Positions 1 to 10,149 of a stretch of DNA of 64,000 nucleotides are shown here, piece after piece. The translations under genes were made by a program, and so were the position numbers. How positions within the stretch are numbered: the first letter of the stretch is position 1; the number at the start of each line of letters is the position of its first letter. Origin of the DNA: Bolinopsis microptera (taxonomy: Eukaryota > Ctenophora > Tentaculata > Lobata > Bolinopsidae); assembly GCF_026151205.1 (NCBI RefSeq), contig NC_087079.1, forward strand, positions 248,001-312,000, written 5' to 3'. A model generated the notes under the pieces. The model had not been told where the DNA came from. It saw only the letters and a program-made list of their open reading frames with translations, and did no database searches.

Positions 1-940
1 ATGTATTACTGTCTCTTTTAGAAATACAAATATATCTATTACGGTCTGAAAATATTAAATCAACAACTTCATTAATCATATTCTCTACTTCAATCAAGTC
101 TAATCTGGTATAAAGAGTAGTAAAATCATATACTTGTATATTATAAACATCGCTATTTTTGATAGCTTCAAGGAATTCACTTGAGGAATCTATGCTCCAA
201 AACATGTTTATACCGCTGTTGTTGTAGATTGCCTCGCAGTATTTCTTGAAGTATTTCCTCAAAAGTTTCAGACAACAGTTAACTTGGACGTTAAGTTGTT
301 TCGTAACGCAAAAACGGGCACCTGCAATGAACCTCGCCTTGTAAGGGTTCTTATGAAGCTTAGGGTTCCAGAAGATGCGTGCTAGTCGCAAGTTTTTATC
401 TTCAACTTGTACATTAAATCTCTCCTTTAGACTCTCAGATATTTTATTGACATAATGAGTCTCGTCTTCGCTACAGGGTTTATATGTATCATTACCTATA
501 CATTCTAGAGTATTAGGATCAAAACCCATTTCATTGACAAGAGTTTTTACATAAAACTTTTTACAAATAAATGAAAAATTACCAGAAGCTTTGTCGATAC
601 TACAAATAATGTATTTACTTTTCAGCAATTTAAGACTTCTTTTAACATCATCTTTTTCCAGTGTGTTTTCTTTTATTTCAAATGTTTCAGGAAAGTTTTT
701 CTTGTAATATTCAATACGATTGGAAACTATTGATAACACTTTTTCCTTCCAATCGCTGAACTTTACTTCTTTTTGACAGTACTTTCTACTTTTTGATTTT
801 ATAAATTTATCGACAGCTTCGGTAACTGACATATATATCTCATCTGGAGATTTAAATGTGGGAATTCTGTATTTACAACCGTAGGAAAGTACTTCCCTAA
901 GTTCAACATTATCAACAATATCTAAATTACCAGTAACTAC
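1..940 (-). CDS. Reverse transcriptase part of the same Naiad-type PLE (partial, off left edge)
   Basis: Minus-strand reading frame open from 940 to base 1, continuous in phase with the GIY-YIG ORF once the 2150-bp insert is removed. Recognisable PLE RT pieces occur in order: a VDKFIKSKSRKYC region, IDKASGNFSFICKKFYV (the DK...G...F..K finger motif), WNPKLHKNPYKARFIAGA (the PKLHK..P..R.I.. palm motif) and YDFTTLYTRL (RT motif A with catalytic Asp) near base 90. The catalytic YxDD block would lie beyond the window. The family is retroelement RT; host function is not implied. Confidence 0.78.
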
Positions 941-1183
941 ATGTCCATTAGCCCGGTTCATAAAACAAAAATATTATCCAATAATTACGGCGATAGGCTT
1001 ATCTGTTGTTCCTTAGGCCAAATAACTACCAAAAAAATTTTGAAGCTTCAACTCCAACCGGAAACACCCCCACATGCCACGCCCATTTTTTTCATCAATT
1101 TTTAACAGGTAAAAATCTTCATATCATCAATTTAGGCATGAAGGAGTGCTTTTAGTGCTCCAACAGTTTGGGGTCTAATAGTA

Positions 1184-1346
1184 ATGGTAGAAAAAGGTTA
1201 ACTTTAGTCAAAGTCTCAAGTCTCCACGGCGCTTGGTTTAGGCGCACCGGATCTCGCGTCTCCGCCTCCGCTGCGTGATTGGTGGCGCCAGAACTAAAGG
1301 TCGTAGAGACATGAGACTTCAACTAAAGTTAACCTTTTCCTACCAT
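1184..1346. repeat. Hairpin module nested in left TIR (163 bp)
   Basis: ATGGTAG at the left and CTACCAT at the right border a module whose ends pair over about 35 bases (AAAGGTTAACTTTAGT and its complement). The centre is GC-rich (GGCGC-containing) unlike the AT-rich surroundings. The same module in opposite orientation is at 2701-2863 in the other TIR. It may be a small MITE that entered an ancestor of the larger element, or an arm of its secondary structure. Confidence 0.7.
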
Positions 1347-2129
1347 TTATATTAGAGTAGCACAGATTCAGAGCTCTAAACACATTCCTTCATCCTTAAA
1401 ACGATAATCATATGAATTTTGCCTGTAAAAGTTGATATCTTGATGTCAATTAACATCGTAAGCTTTTAAAACTAAAATTAATTAAATGAGTCATAATACT
1501 TCACACAATATTTACACACAATATGAAAATATAAATACAGGAAGTCTTTTGGATTCCACGTCTCCACACCCTGGAACTGTCAGAGGTAAGAACAATAGAA
1601 CAGTCTTTTATTAATAATCCAACAATCATATTATATGAACCTTTTCAGTTGAAACTTCGTTGGTTGCATTGTGTTGCAAAATTTCTTGCATTACAATACT
1701 AGTGAAAATAAACATTACTGGGGGAATTTGCCCTCTTCCAAGCTCTCTTACAATGAAGTCGCATTCCGGAGACTAATGTTTATGAATGAGCAGTCACTGT
1801 CGAGAACGAGCTGGTCGAGTATTGGGAATATGCCATCTATGGCGTGGAGAATTTCCCCTCTATACCGTGGAGAATTTCCCCTCTTCATGAATCCTACAAG
1901 AATTTAACAAGTATTCCCCCATCTTGGAGAGGGAATCAGTCCTTCAGCTTCAAGAAATTCAGTTTACAGAAGAGATTCATTTAGATGTTAGATCCATTAC
2001 TGATAACTTGGTAAAGGAATTAGAACCAGATGCTACTTTGTTAGCTAATGCTTGGATATTTATAGTTATTTACTTAACTTTGTCTTGACGTATCAGTAAG
2101 AGATTACTGTACCTCGTTATTTACGAAGA

Positions 2130-2310
2130 AATCATCAGACCTTATTAATAGTGATCGGTGACCCTGTCAGTGACGACTGACGAGCTATGAAGGAATCATT
2201 GGATCTCATTGATAATGATCCTGTCAGTGACGAGCTATGAAGGAATTATTGGACCTCATCAATGCTGATCCTATCGGTGACGAGTTATAAAGAAATAAAG
2301 ACCTCATTTA
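2130..2310. repeat. Degenerate ~50-70-bp tandem repeats inside foldback element
   Basis: The phrases CTGTCAGTGACGA, GAGCTATGAAGGAAT and GGACCTCATCAATG recur about three times with drift. The array lies between the TIRs of the 949-3098 element. No coding signal was recognised. Confidence 0.55.
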
Positions 2311-2700
2311 AATCCTAGTTTGACGAAAATATTCCTCTGGCAACAAAATTCCTTTTGGCAACGAAGATTAGACAGCTTGCTGGTGAAGACTTGGCGATCC
2401 GAAAACCAGGGTACCTAAATCAGAACCTGCTGACTTCTTTAAAGGATCAGTTCCACTTTCCAGTGCAGGGACCGAGAAAAGTTCAATGTCGAATCCAAGA
2501 GACTTCCTGTATTTATATTTTCATATTGTGTGTAAATATTGTGTGAAGTATTATGACTCATTTAATTAATTTTAGTTTTAAAAGCTTACGATGTTAATTG
2601 ACATCAAGATATCAACTTTTAAAGGCAAAATTCATATGATTGTCGTTTTAAGGATGAAGGAATGTGTTTAGAGCTCTGAATCTGTGCTACTCTAATATAA

Positions 2701-2863
2701 ATGGTAGGAAAAGGTTAACTTTAGTTGAAGTCTCATGTCTCTACGACCTTTAGTTCTGGCGCCACCAATCACGCAGCGGAGGCGGAGACGCGAGATCCGG
2801 TGCGCCTAAACCAAGCGCTGTGGAGACTTGAGACTTTGACTAAAGTTAACCTTTTTCTACCAT
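2701..2863. repeat. Hairpin module nested in right TIR (163 bp)
   Basis: Inverted counterpart of the module at 1184-1346, with the same ATGGTAG/CTACCAT borders and GC-rich core. A few substitutions separate the two, so the TIRs are not perfectly homogenised. Confidence 0.7.
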
Positions 2864-3098
2864 TACTATTAGACCCCAATCTGTTGGAGCACTAAAAGCA
2901 CTCCTTCATGCCTAAATTGATGATATGAAGATTTTTACCTGTTAAAAATTGATGAAAAAAATGGGCGTGGCATGTGGGGGTGTTTCCGGTTGGAGTTGAA
3001 GCTTCAAAATTTTTTTGGTAGTTATTTGGCCTAAGGAACAACAGATAAGCCTATCGCCGTAATTATTGGATAATATTTTTGTTTTATGAACCGGGCTA

Positions 3099-4223
3099 AT
3101 GTCCATGAGGAGGATAATTGAAAGGGGAGGAGTGACAATCGCATGGACTACCTAAAATAGATTTAATATCAGAAATAGAAAGTTTCTTTAAGAATGAAGC
3201 ATAGTTACAAATAGAAAGACTTATAGGATCATTATACTCATAATAAATCTGTAATGGTGTAAAAGACTGAATCAAAATGGGAAGCAAATCAATGACTGAA
3301 GTGTCAGAGAAAATAGATTTTAGGTTAAGATTATCAATGAATTTGCAATTAAATGGAACAATTATAAATTCTCTATTACTGGATTCAGATTTGTTCTGAT
3401 GGTATTTGGGGGAAAATGTTGAACAGAAAGAGGAACATACGTTGTAAATCAATCCTGAATTATTTTGACTCAAAGAGTAGAGAGTGTCTAAATCTGATAA
3501 GCTATAACATTTTAATGTTTTGTATATGGAATGTTCTGAAGAGATGTTATCTTTCAGCCTGTTAATATCAGACTCTATGGTATCCAGAGACTTCTTAGGC
3601 TGAACTTTCTTCTTTCCATTCCCTCTGCCACGTTTGTATCGAGCAATCTGTCCACTAAAATAATTCATAACCCGATCTTGGGAGATGTTGCCCGTTCCTT
3701 TCTTCTTGTCATTAAGACCAAGAGGGAATGCTGTCCCAAGCTTCTCTATCCAGTAATCCTCCAGGAGAAGTAAATCATTTTTGACATCAGTGGACATGTC
3801 AGAATCAACATAATCTACAATCTGTATGGAAGCATCTGAGAAGACGTGACCAGGAATATTAAGATGTTCATATAAAAATGTGGATGATTTGGCTTTGACA
3901 CAATTTCTGTGGCCATTGACTCTTTTATGAAGTGGTTGAGTTGTTTCTCCAACATATTGTTTTTTACAGGTAGAACAGGTAATAACATAAATAACATTAT
4001 TAGTTTTACAATTAAATATAAAATTTGTATGTCCAAAGATAAAATCATTATTAAAAGTACTGCTCCTAAATGTATTAACAGGATTAAAACTGTTGCAAGT
4101 GAGACAGCCTCTACCATTGCAACATCTAAAAGTGCTAGAAAAGACATTACTAGGGGTTACCCATTTATTCAAGGATTTTGAGAAAAATTTACCATTACGT
4201 TTAAGTCGAGAAGGTAACATCAT
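3099..4223 (-). CDS. N-terminal GIY-YIG endonuclease part of Naiad-type PLE polyprotein (interrupted)
   Basis: ORF from ATG at 4223. Near residues 34-44 lies a Cys cluster (CCNGRGCLTC), followed around residues 76-105 by the GIY-YIG core: VIYVITC, then YVGETT and a KRVNGHR helix, the expected layout of a PLE GIY-YIG endonuclease, which would nick target DNA for priming. A basic stretch (KRGRGNGKKK) follows near residue 200. The apparent stop after FNYPPHGH comes from the inserted transposon: skipping one target duplication copy joins this frame to the RT-side ORF at 940, giving a TGNLDI motif directly downstream. The start is the first ATG after an in-frame TAG. No other obvious frame damage was seen. 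Confidence 0.75.
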
Positions 4224-4450
4224 CCCTTTCGGCGTTTCCGCCTAGACCCAACGACTCGAGATAGGCCAAGGACAACGGGTCGGACATCAACCTATTGTCA
4301 TGGGGCTGCCATGATTGGGCGGGCGTTAGATGTCATGAACCTAAATAGTTCTCCCACCGACGCAGTGTAGCCTGGCGAGATTCTTCGCGACCATAAAAAT
4401 CTCTTAGAACCGGATCTTGCACTGCCGCTGTTTCTCGTACCGTAGCATGG

Positions 4451-4693
4451 CGGACAGCTCACGCCAGAAAATGAAATAAACAGGTAAATACAGGATAAAA
4501 CAGGAGATGTATGTACAACAACAAGACTTCAAGGAGGGCGCCCAAGAAAACAAAGATCAACCAAATCTCGGAACCAATGGCCGGGAGAGATATAAATGTA
4601 ATTATAGAGCAATATCAAGAAAAGCTATCAATTATGTATCCAACGGGGCGGAAGAACCGACCACCAGTACTTGATACCATGATACGGACGTAA
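4451..4693. other. No recognised gene; junction between PLE and minisatellite element
   Basis: AT- and purine-rich sequence with a 60-codon ORF at 4511-4693 that I do not recognise. At 4694 it abuts the first 33-bp minisatellite unit, where the inverted terminal repeat expected from the complete copy at 38-42 kb is missing. It is therefore the flank, or a replaced end, of a truncated element. Confidence 0.4.
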
Positions 4694-5986
4694 TCTAACT
4701 TGAAGAGTACTGCAAGGTATCCTGGAGTTACCTTGAAGAGTACTACAAGATATTCTGAAGTTAACTTGAAGAGTACCACAAGGTATCCTGAAATTAACTT
4801 GAAGAGTTCTACAAGGTATCCTGAAGTTAACTTGAATAGTACTACAAAGTATCCTGAAGTTAACTTGAAGAGTAATACAAGGTATCCTGAAATTAACTTG
4901 AAGAGTTCTACAAGGTATCCTGAAGTTAACTTGAAGAGTAATACAAGATATTCTGAAGTTAACTTGAAGAGTACCACAAGGTATCCTGAAATTAACTTGA
5001 AGAGTTCTACAAGGTATCCTGAAGTTAACTTGAATAGTACTACAAAGTATCCTGAAGTTAACTTGAAGAGTAATACAAGATATTCTGAAGTTAACTTGAA
5101 GAGTACCACAAGGTATCCTGAAATTAACTTGAAGAGTTCTACAAGGTATCCTGAAGTTAACTTGAATAGTACTACAAAGTATCCTGAAGTTAACTTGAAG
5201 AGTACTACAAGGTATCCTGAAGTTAACTTGAATAGTACTGCAAGGTATCCTGGAGTTAACTTTAAGAGTACTGCAAGGTATTCTGAAGTTAACTTGAAGT
5301 GTACTACAAGATATCGTGAAGTTAACTTAAAAAGTACTACAAGGTATCCTGAAGTTAACTTGAAGAGTACTACAAGGTATCTTGAAATTAACTTGAAGAG
5401 TACTACAAGGTATCCTGAAGTTAACTTGAAGAGTACTGCAAGATATCCTGAAGTTAACTTGAAGAGTACTACAAGATATCCTGGAGTTACCTTGAAGAGT
5501 ACTACAAGATATTCTGAAGTTAACTTGAAGAGTTCTACAAGGTATCCTGAAGTTAATTTGAAGAGTACTACAAGATATTCTGAAGTTAACTTGAAGAGTA
5601 CCGCAAGGTATCCTGAAATTAACTTGAAGAGTTCTACAATGTATCCTGAAGTTAACTTGAATAGCACTACAAAGTATCCTGAAGTTAACTTAAAAAGTGA
5701 TGCAAGGTATCCTAAAGTTAAATTAAAAAGTACTACAATTTATCCTGAAGTTAATTTGAAGAGTACTGCAAGGTATCCTGAAGTTAACTTGAAGAGTACT
5801 ACAAGATACCCTGGAGTTAACTTAAAAAGTGATACAAGGTATCCTGGAGTTAACTTAAAAAGTGATACAAGGTATCCTGAAGTTAACTTTAAAAGTATTA
5901 CAATGTATCCTGAAGTTAACTTGAAGAGTACTACAAGGTATCCTGGAATTATCTTGAAGAGTTCTACAAAGTACAAGGTATCCTAA
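4694..5986 (+). repeat. 33-bp minisatellite array, about 39 units (long arm)
   Basis: Unit is close to AAGAGTACTACAAGGTATCC followed by TGAAGTTAACTTG, 33 bp in total. Because 33 is a multiple of three and the unit has few stops, open frames of 428 codons (plus) and 350 codons (minus) span the array, translating to an 11-residue repeat (KSTTRYPEVNL). I treat these as by-products, not proteins: both strands stay open and changes are not biased to third positions. Variants such as AATAGTACT and AAGTGATACA are interspersed, so units are partly diverged. Confidence 0.92.
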
Positions 5987-6240
5987 AATTAACTAAAATG
6001 TATTCTTAAGTTAACTTGCAAGTACTGCAAATCCGAGAGGCGATAAAATATCAAATATATCGGGACCGATATAATTGGAAGACGACAAATATCTAACTTT
6101 AGGTCAACTTCATGCTTTCTGTCAGTTAACTTTAGGACCAGATCAGCTTTATCTTAATTTGATTCAAGTTTGCCTGCAGGCTACCACAACAACAACAACA
6201 TAGAGGTTGTTATAGGTTTAATTAAGTATATAAAGGATAA
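5987..6240. other. Unique centre of the foldback element (copy 1)
   Basis: About 255 bp between the two inverted minisatellite arms, nearly identical to the reverse complement of 39840-40097. It contains a CAA-triplet run (ACAACAACAACAAC) and CCTGCAGG. No ORF is recognised. Confidence 0.75.
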
Positions 6241-6244
6241 TTTG

Positions 6245-6650
6245 AAGCTAACTTGTAGTTCTCTTTAAAGTTAACTTCAGGATACCTTGTAGTACTCTTC
6301 AAGTTAACTTCAGGATACCTTGTAGAACTCTTCAAGTTAACTTCAGAATATCTTGTAGTACTCTTCAAGGTAACTCCAGGATACCTTGTAGTACTCTTCA
6401 AGTTAACTTCAGGATATCTTGCAGTAATCTTCAAGTTAACTTCAGGATACCTTGTAGTACTCTTCAAATTAATTTCAAGATACCTTGCAGTACTCTTAAA
6501 GTTAACTCCAGGATACCTTGCAGTACTATTCAAGTTAACTTCAGGATACCTAATTGTGGTACCTACTCTTCAAGTTAACTTCAGGATATCTTGTAGTACT
6601 CTTCAAGGTAACTCCAGGATACCTTGCAGTACTCTTCAAGTTAACTTAAG
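6245..6650 (-). repeat. 33-bp minisatellite array, about 12 units (short arm, inverted)
   Basis: Same 33-bp unit as 4694-5986 on the opposite strand. With the long arm it forms an imperfect palindrome around the unique centre. The spurious 103-codon ORF at 6222-6533 falls here. Confidence 0.9.
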
Positions 6651-6907
6651 AATACATTCTAGTTAATTTTAAGCAGAATGTTTAAGATAGATCTTAGAAT
6701 GAAACAAAAAAGCCCTTTTCAGACAAAACTTAGTAGCTGTACTATTCTAAGCAATGTTATTCTGACATTTGGAAATATTTCCTTCCGTTTGAACATAGAC
6801 TATATTGCTTAGGATACAATGACATTCTTAATAATCACTGCAATTCTGTAAAAGCCATACAACAATTCTTCTGTTCAGTAAAGCAATTCTTCAAAAATAT
6901 AACAAAA

Positions 6908-7026
6908 GGATACGGCACCCCGGAATTTCCAGGCGGTCACCCATCCAAGTACTAACCCGGCCTGCAGTTGCTTACCTTCCCAGATCGAACGAGATGGGGT
7001 GTATTCAGCCGAGTATGGCCGTGTAC
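6908..7026 (-). rRNA. 5S rRNA-like sequence inside transposon terminal repeat (copy 1)
   Basis: On the minus strand the sequence begins GTACACGGCCATACTCGGC and ends GGGGTGCCGTATCC, with the 5S hallmarks CCCCATCTCGTTCGATCTGG, GTTAGTACTTGGATGGG and TGACCGCCTGG in the right order and spacing over about 119 nt. The ends can pair as helix I. The internal control region differs from the usual 5S box (GGTAAGCAACTGCAGG in place of GCTAAGCAGGG-type sequence), so it may be a 5S-derived module rather than a functional gene. It lies within the terminal repeat shared with 38037-39250 and 41235-42200. Confidence 0.75.
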
Positions 7027-7919
7027 AGTGATGTTGAATTTTGCTTCTCTATATCTTCTCACACAAATTCTTACACTCACACCAACCCTGTATGTGGTTC
7101 ATTGATTAGTTATTATAAGAACAAGTTGTTAGAATACATTAAATTCCTTTGACAGATAACAATACAATATTTTCCTTATCTTCTAATTAAACTTCGTGAT
7201 AAGTAAACTGTTAACTTCATGCCAACTCTATATTATACTTCACACTGCACACGGTACACACTACATAGTTAATGGTTGCCTTGTTGTGGAATGTTATTAA
7301 AGTATTAATCACCATCAAAAATGTGACTGATATTGTTGTGTGTCTGTTCATAGTAGCTAGATCAGCTGGGTGCGCTGATCTGTGATCTCGGCGCGCTCAA
7401 AAAAGCAAATTGGGGACACGTTTTTGTTGTTTTTTTATAGTCGCGAGTTAATTTTACTTTTGAAAACTTTTTACGAGGTGTTAGAAGCCACCTTAAGGTC
7501 TAAAGAGATGAAATCTTGACTAGCACCTACCTGAAAGGCTTTTATCCAACGGGTTTTTCTCAGATTTTTGATATCTCACTTCCTTTTTCCACAGGTGACC
7601 GAAACGTACACGTCATTCTGGACTGCATGCGACTACTCTCGTTACTGAAAGAGATGCTGTGCGACACACGATTATCCTAGGATGATGAGAGTTAGTTTCT
7701 GGGAAAGCCCTAACGATGCTTAAAACGATAGGGGCTGAAAATATTATCAACTATTGAAAACGTGTCCCCAGGACTTCGTTGAAGTCGCGAGATTCGATAC
7801 CCGTAAAATAATGTAGCCAACTACTAGCAAAAACGTGTCCCCACGCGCCAGGGTTGTTATATACGTAGGCTAAATACTAATAGAAGCTAAGTAAAACGAA
7901 CACAAACTGCAAACAAAAG

Positions 7920-8065
7920 GATTCAAGTTGGTTTCAACTGTCGAGGGCCCTTAATTTTATATTAGAAACATCTCAAAGTTCGATCGTGTACATTGCATTG
8001 TACATTGTATATTGTACATTGTACATTGTACAGTGATTTAGCACACTCGCATAAAAACGTCGATT
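7920..8065. repeat. Partial copy of dispersed repeat; TGTACATTG run
   Basis: GTTGGTTTCAACTGTCGAGG and GGGCCCTTA match the segment near 8700 of the 8398-8780 repeat. At 7985-8033 the words TACATTG and GTACATTGTA are tandemly repeated; similar words recur near 18390 and 18540. The surrounding 7857-8397 shows no gene. Confidence 0.5.
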
Positions 8066-8397
8066 GCAATTCAAAACATGGCATGATAACCGAAAAATGT
8101 AATAAAAACGTGTCTGCTCCTTTATAATATTTATAAAACTTCGCAGAAACTTTTATGCTATACAACTATTATGGTTTATGAAACGTAACTACGTAATAAG
8201 TAGCACTACGTTTTATTCCGCAAAAAACATTAAATTAACTTTGGAACAAACCCGGTAGTTTGGAACGGTACCATGTAAAACTGATAGCTACTGAAAATAC
8301 GAATACTCCACATGCAACTGCAAGGCATTGAAAGTAATACCATTGTAAATGTGATCGAATTGTTGCAGCCAGAAATACTTAATATTGTGTAATGTGT

Positions 8398-8780
8398 GGA
8401 TGATAATTAATCACTCTACACTCGACTGTCACGTGACTTTTTCAACCCGTTCTCTAGCTGGTCTTGAACGACTATTCGAAACCCTAACCCTCTTATCTGA
8501 TCCCAACCCTAACCCTAACCCAATCCTTAACAAAAGCATATGCTGAAACCCTAACCCTAACGAGAAATTAGACTAACTTCCTTATACGGTCATATCACGT
8601 GATCGAGACAGTTTTTCGCCTATATCTCGTCAGGGGAGCATTTTAACCCTATGTCATGGGGGGTGATTCGGAATCAGCGTCCGAAAATGCATCGATTGAA
8701 GTTGGTTTCAACAGTCGGGGGCCCTTTTAGAACAATCTCGAAGATCGACTGTAGAGTGATTTAGTACGCTCGGTAATGTG
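8398..8780. repeat. Dispersed repeat with interstitial CCCTAA motifs (uninterrupted copy)
   Basis: It begins GGATGATAATTAATCACTC, contains three groups of CCCTAACCCTAACC-like motifs, then ACGGTCATATCACGTGATCG and ends near TACGCTCGG. A second copy is split by a PLE into 29438-29629 and 34891-35073, so this uninterrupted copy is the empty-site reference. The telomere-like words number only two to four per group and are embedded in unique sequence; this is not a chromosome end. Confidence 0.8.
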
Positions 8781-8937
8781 TGGTATCGTACTTTAAGAAC
8801 CCGTTGGGCGTTGTTGGCAACTTGGTCGTTTACCTCAGTAATTTTGTCCCAAGAGTCTGAACTATTTTAATTCTAGCACTACATATAATATATTGTATAG
8901 AGAACAACGCGGGAAGTTGGTCGTTTACCACCTGACA

Positions 8938-9108
8938 GTCTATGCAACGTCTATGCAACGTCCGTGCAACAACAAAAGAACCGTCTATGCAACGTCTATG
9001 CAACGTCCCTGCACAATGAACACTCTATGCACACTCCCTGCACGGTCAGTCTATGCAACGTCTATGCAACGTCTATGCAACGTCTATGCAACGTCCCTGC
9101 ACAGTACC
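8938..9108 (+). repeat. Array of 11-mer TCTATGCAACG
   Basis: Runs of TCTATGCAACG (two, two and four consecutive units) are separated by variants such as TCCGTGCAAC, TCCCTGCAC and TCTATGCACAC. It directly precedes the CGGCTACTA satellite. The ORF across it is a repeat artefact. Confidence 0.85.
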
Positions 9109-9114
9109 ATATGA

Positions 9115-9958
9115 ACACCGGCTACTAGCCGGCTACTAGCCGGCTAGTAGCCACTTTTGTAATAACAGCTCCTCAACTTCACATTAACAACCGGCTACTA
9201 ACCGGCACTTGAAAAGTGGTCACTAGCCGGCTACTAACCGGCTACTAGCCGGCTAGTGACCACAAAGTGGCTACTAACCGGCTACTAAGCGGTCACTAGC
9301 CGGCTATTAGCCGAGCTCTAAAGCAGACCTACTAGTAGCCGGTTCCAAACCGGCTACTAGCCGGCACTTAGAAAGCGGTCACTAGCCGGCTACTAACCGG
9401 CTACTAACCGGCTAGTAACCACCAAGTGGCTACTAACCGGCTACTAACCGGTCACTAGCCGGCTCTAAAGCAGACCTATTAGTAGCCGGTTCTAAACCGG
9501 CTACTAGCCGGCACTTGAAAAGCGGTCACTCGCCGGCTACTAACCGGCTACTAACCGGCTAGTAACCACCAAGTGGCTACTAACCGGCTACTAACCGGTC
9601 ACTAGCCGGCTATTAGCCGAGCTCTAAAGCAGACCTACTAGTAGCCGGTTCCAAACCGGCTACTAGCCGGCACTTAGAAAGCGGTCACTAGCCGGCTACT
9701 AACCGGCTACTAACCGGCTAGTAACCACCAAGTGGCTACTAACCGGTCACTAGCCGGCTCTTAAGCGGACCTACTAGCCGGCACTCGAAAAGCGGTCGCT
9801 AGCCGGCTACTAACCGGCTACTAACCGGCTAGTAACCACCAAGTGGCTACTAACCGGTCACTAGCCGGCTCTAAAGCGGACCTTCTAGTTCCAAACCGGC
9901 TACTAGCCGACACTTGAAAAGCGGTCACTAGCCGGCTACTAACCGGCTACTATTTGAA
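9115..9958. repeat. CGGCTACTA-type satellite with ~150-bp higher-order units
   Basis: Built of near-palindromic words CCGGCTACTAACCGG, CCGGCTAGTAACC and CGGTCACTAGCCGG. A higher-order unit of about 150 bp, marked by CTCTAAAGCAGACCTA and AGTAGCCGGTT, recurs at about 9315, 9463 and 9621 and then degenerates. GC content is well above the flanks. Confidence 0.88.
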
Positions 9959-10032
9959 ACTTGTTATTTGAAACAAATTGTAAATGTAAAGCACAACGTA
10001 AATGTAAATACCACATAATCAATCAAAATGAT

Positions 10033-10140
10033 GCCGGTTAGTAGCCGGCTAGTGACCGCTTTCTAAGTAGCCGGCTAGTGACCGCTTTCTAAGTGCCGGC
10101 TAGTAGCCGGTTTGGAACCGGCTACTAGTAGGTCCGCTTA
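10033..10140. repeat. Inverted fragment of the CGGCTACTA satellite
   Basis: The same words occur in opposite orientation (GCCGGCTAGTGACCGCTTTC twice, then TAGTAGCCGGTTTGGAACC). A 74-bp AT-rich spacer (9959-10032) separates it from the main array, forming a large stem-loop. Confidence 0.8.
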
Positions 10141-10149
10141 GAGCTACCT

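Larger units (their letters stand above)
949..3098. mobile_element. 2.15-kb foldback DNA transposon with ~610-bp terminal inverted repeats, 8-bp TSD
   Basis: The ends TAGCCCGGTTCATA and its complement flank the unit, and ATGTCCAT occurs directly outside both (941-948 and 3099-3106), a clean 8-bp target duplication. Inverted repeats run about 949-1557 and 2490-3098. The interior has only short ORFs, none recognised, so the element is non-autonomous. An 8-bp duplication with long TIRs fits MULE-, hAT- or P-like transposases; the terminal TAG does not decide. It sits inside a PLE reading frame, and excision with one TSD would restore that frame, so the insertion is young. Confidence 0.85.
1..4450 (-). 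mobile_element. Penelope-like retroelement with N-terminal GIY-YIG (Naiad-type), split by a DNA transposon
   Basis: Minus-strand element entering from the right near 4.45 kb and leaving the window at base 1. Its order is GIY-YIG endonuclease first, reverse transcriptase second, the reverse of canonical Penelope elements such as those at 29.6 and 35.1 kb. This permuted order is known for the Naiad/Chlamys group of PLEs. Coding runs 4223 to 3107, is interrupted by a 2150-bp insert at 949-3098, and resumes in the same frame at 940. The RT is cut off by the window edge, so the catalytic YxDD block is not seen. The 5' limit is a guess; 4224-4450 contains no ORF in frame beyond a stop about 20 bases upstream of the ATG. 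Confidence 0.8.
4694..7856. mobile_element. Truncated copy of large foldback element (33-bp minisatellite arms, 5S-bearing terminal repeat)
   Basis: Reading rightwards: long minisatellite arm (4694-5986), unique centre (5987-6240), short inverted minisatellite arm (6245-6650), then a ~1.2-kb terminal repeat ending in CGCGCCAGGGTTG at 7856. The complete relative at 38037-42200 has the same parts in reverse orientation plus a second terminal repeat. Here the left terminal repeat is absent, with the break at the first minisatellite unit. No transposase is encoded. TSD cannot be tested because one end is missing. Confidence 0.8.

Noticed and set aside
4615-5986. Overlapping open frames of 428 and 350 codons on opposite strands
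   Set aside because: They arise from a 33-bp stop-poor minisatellite; both strands are open and the pattern follows the repeat, not codon constraint. The same applies to 39655-39867, 40103-40762 and 40455-41231.
8470-8560. Chromosome end or telomere fusion
   Set aside because: CCCTAA words are few, embedded in a dispersed repeat and recur at the same internal positions in the copy at 29.5 kb.
8938-9960. CRISPR-like array
   Set aside because: The repeats are contiguous or near-contiguous without unique spacers, in animal DNA; they are a satellite and an 11-mer tandem array.
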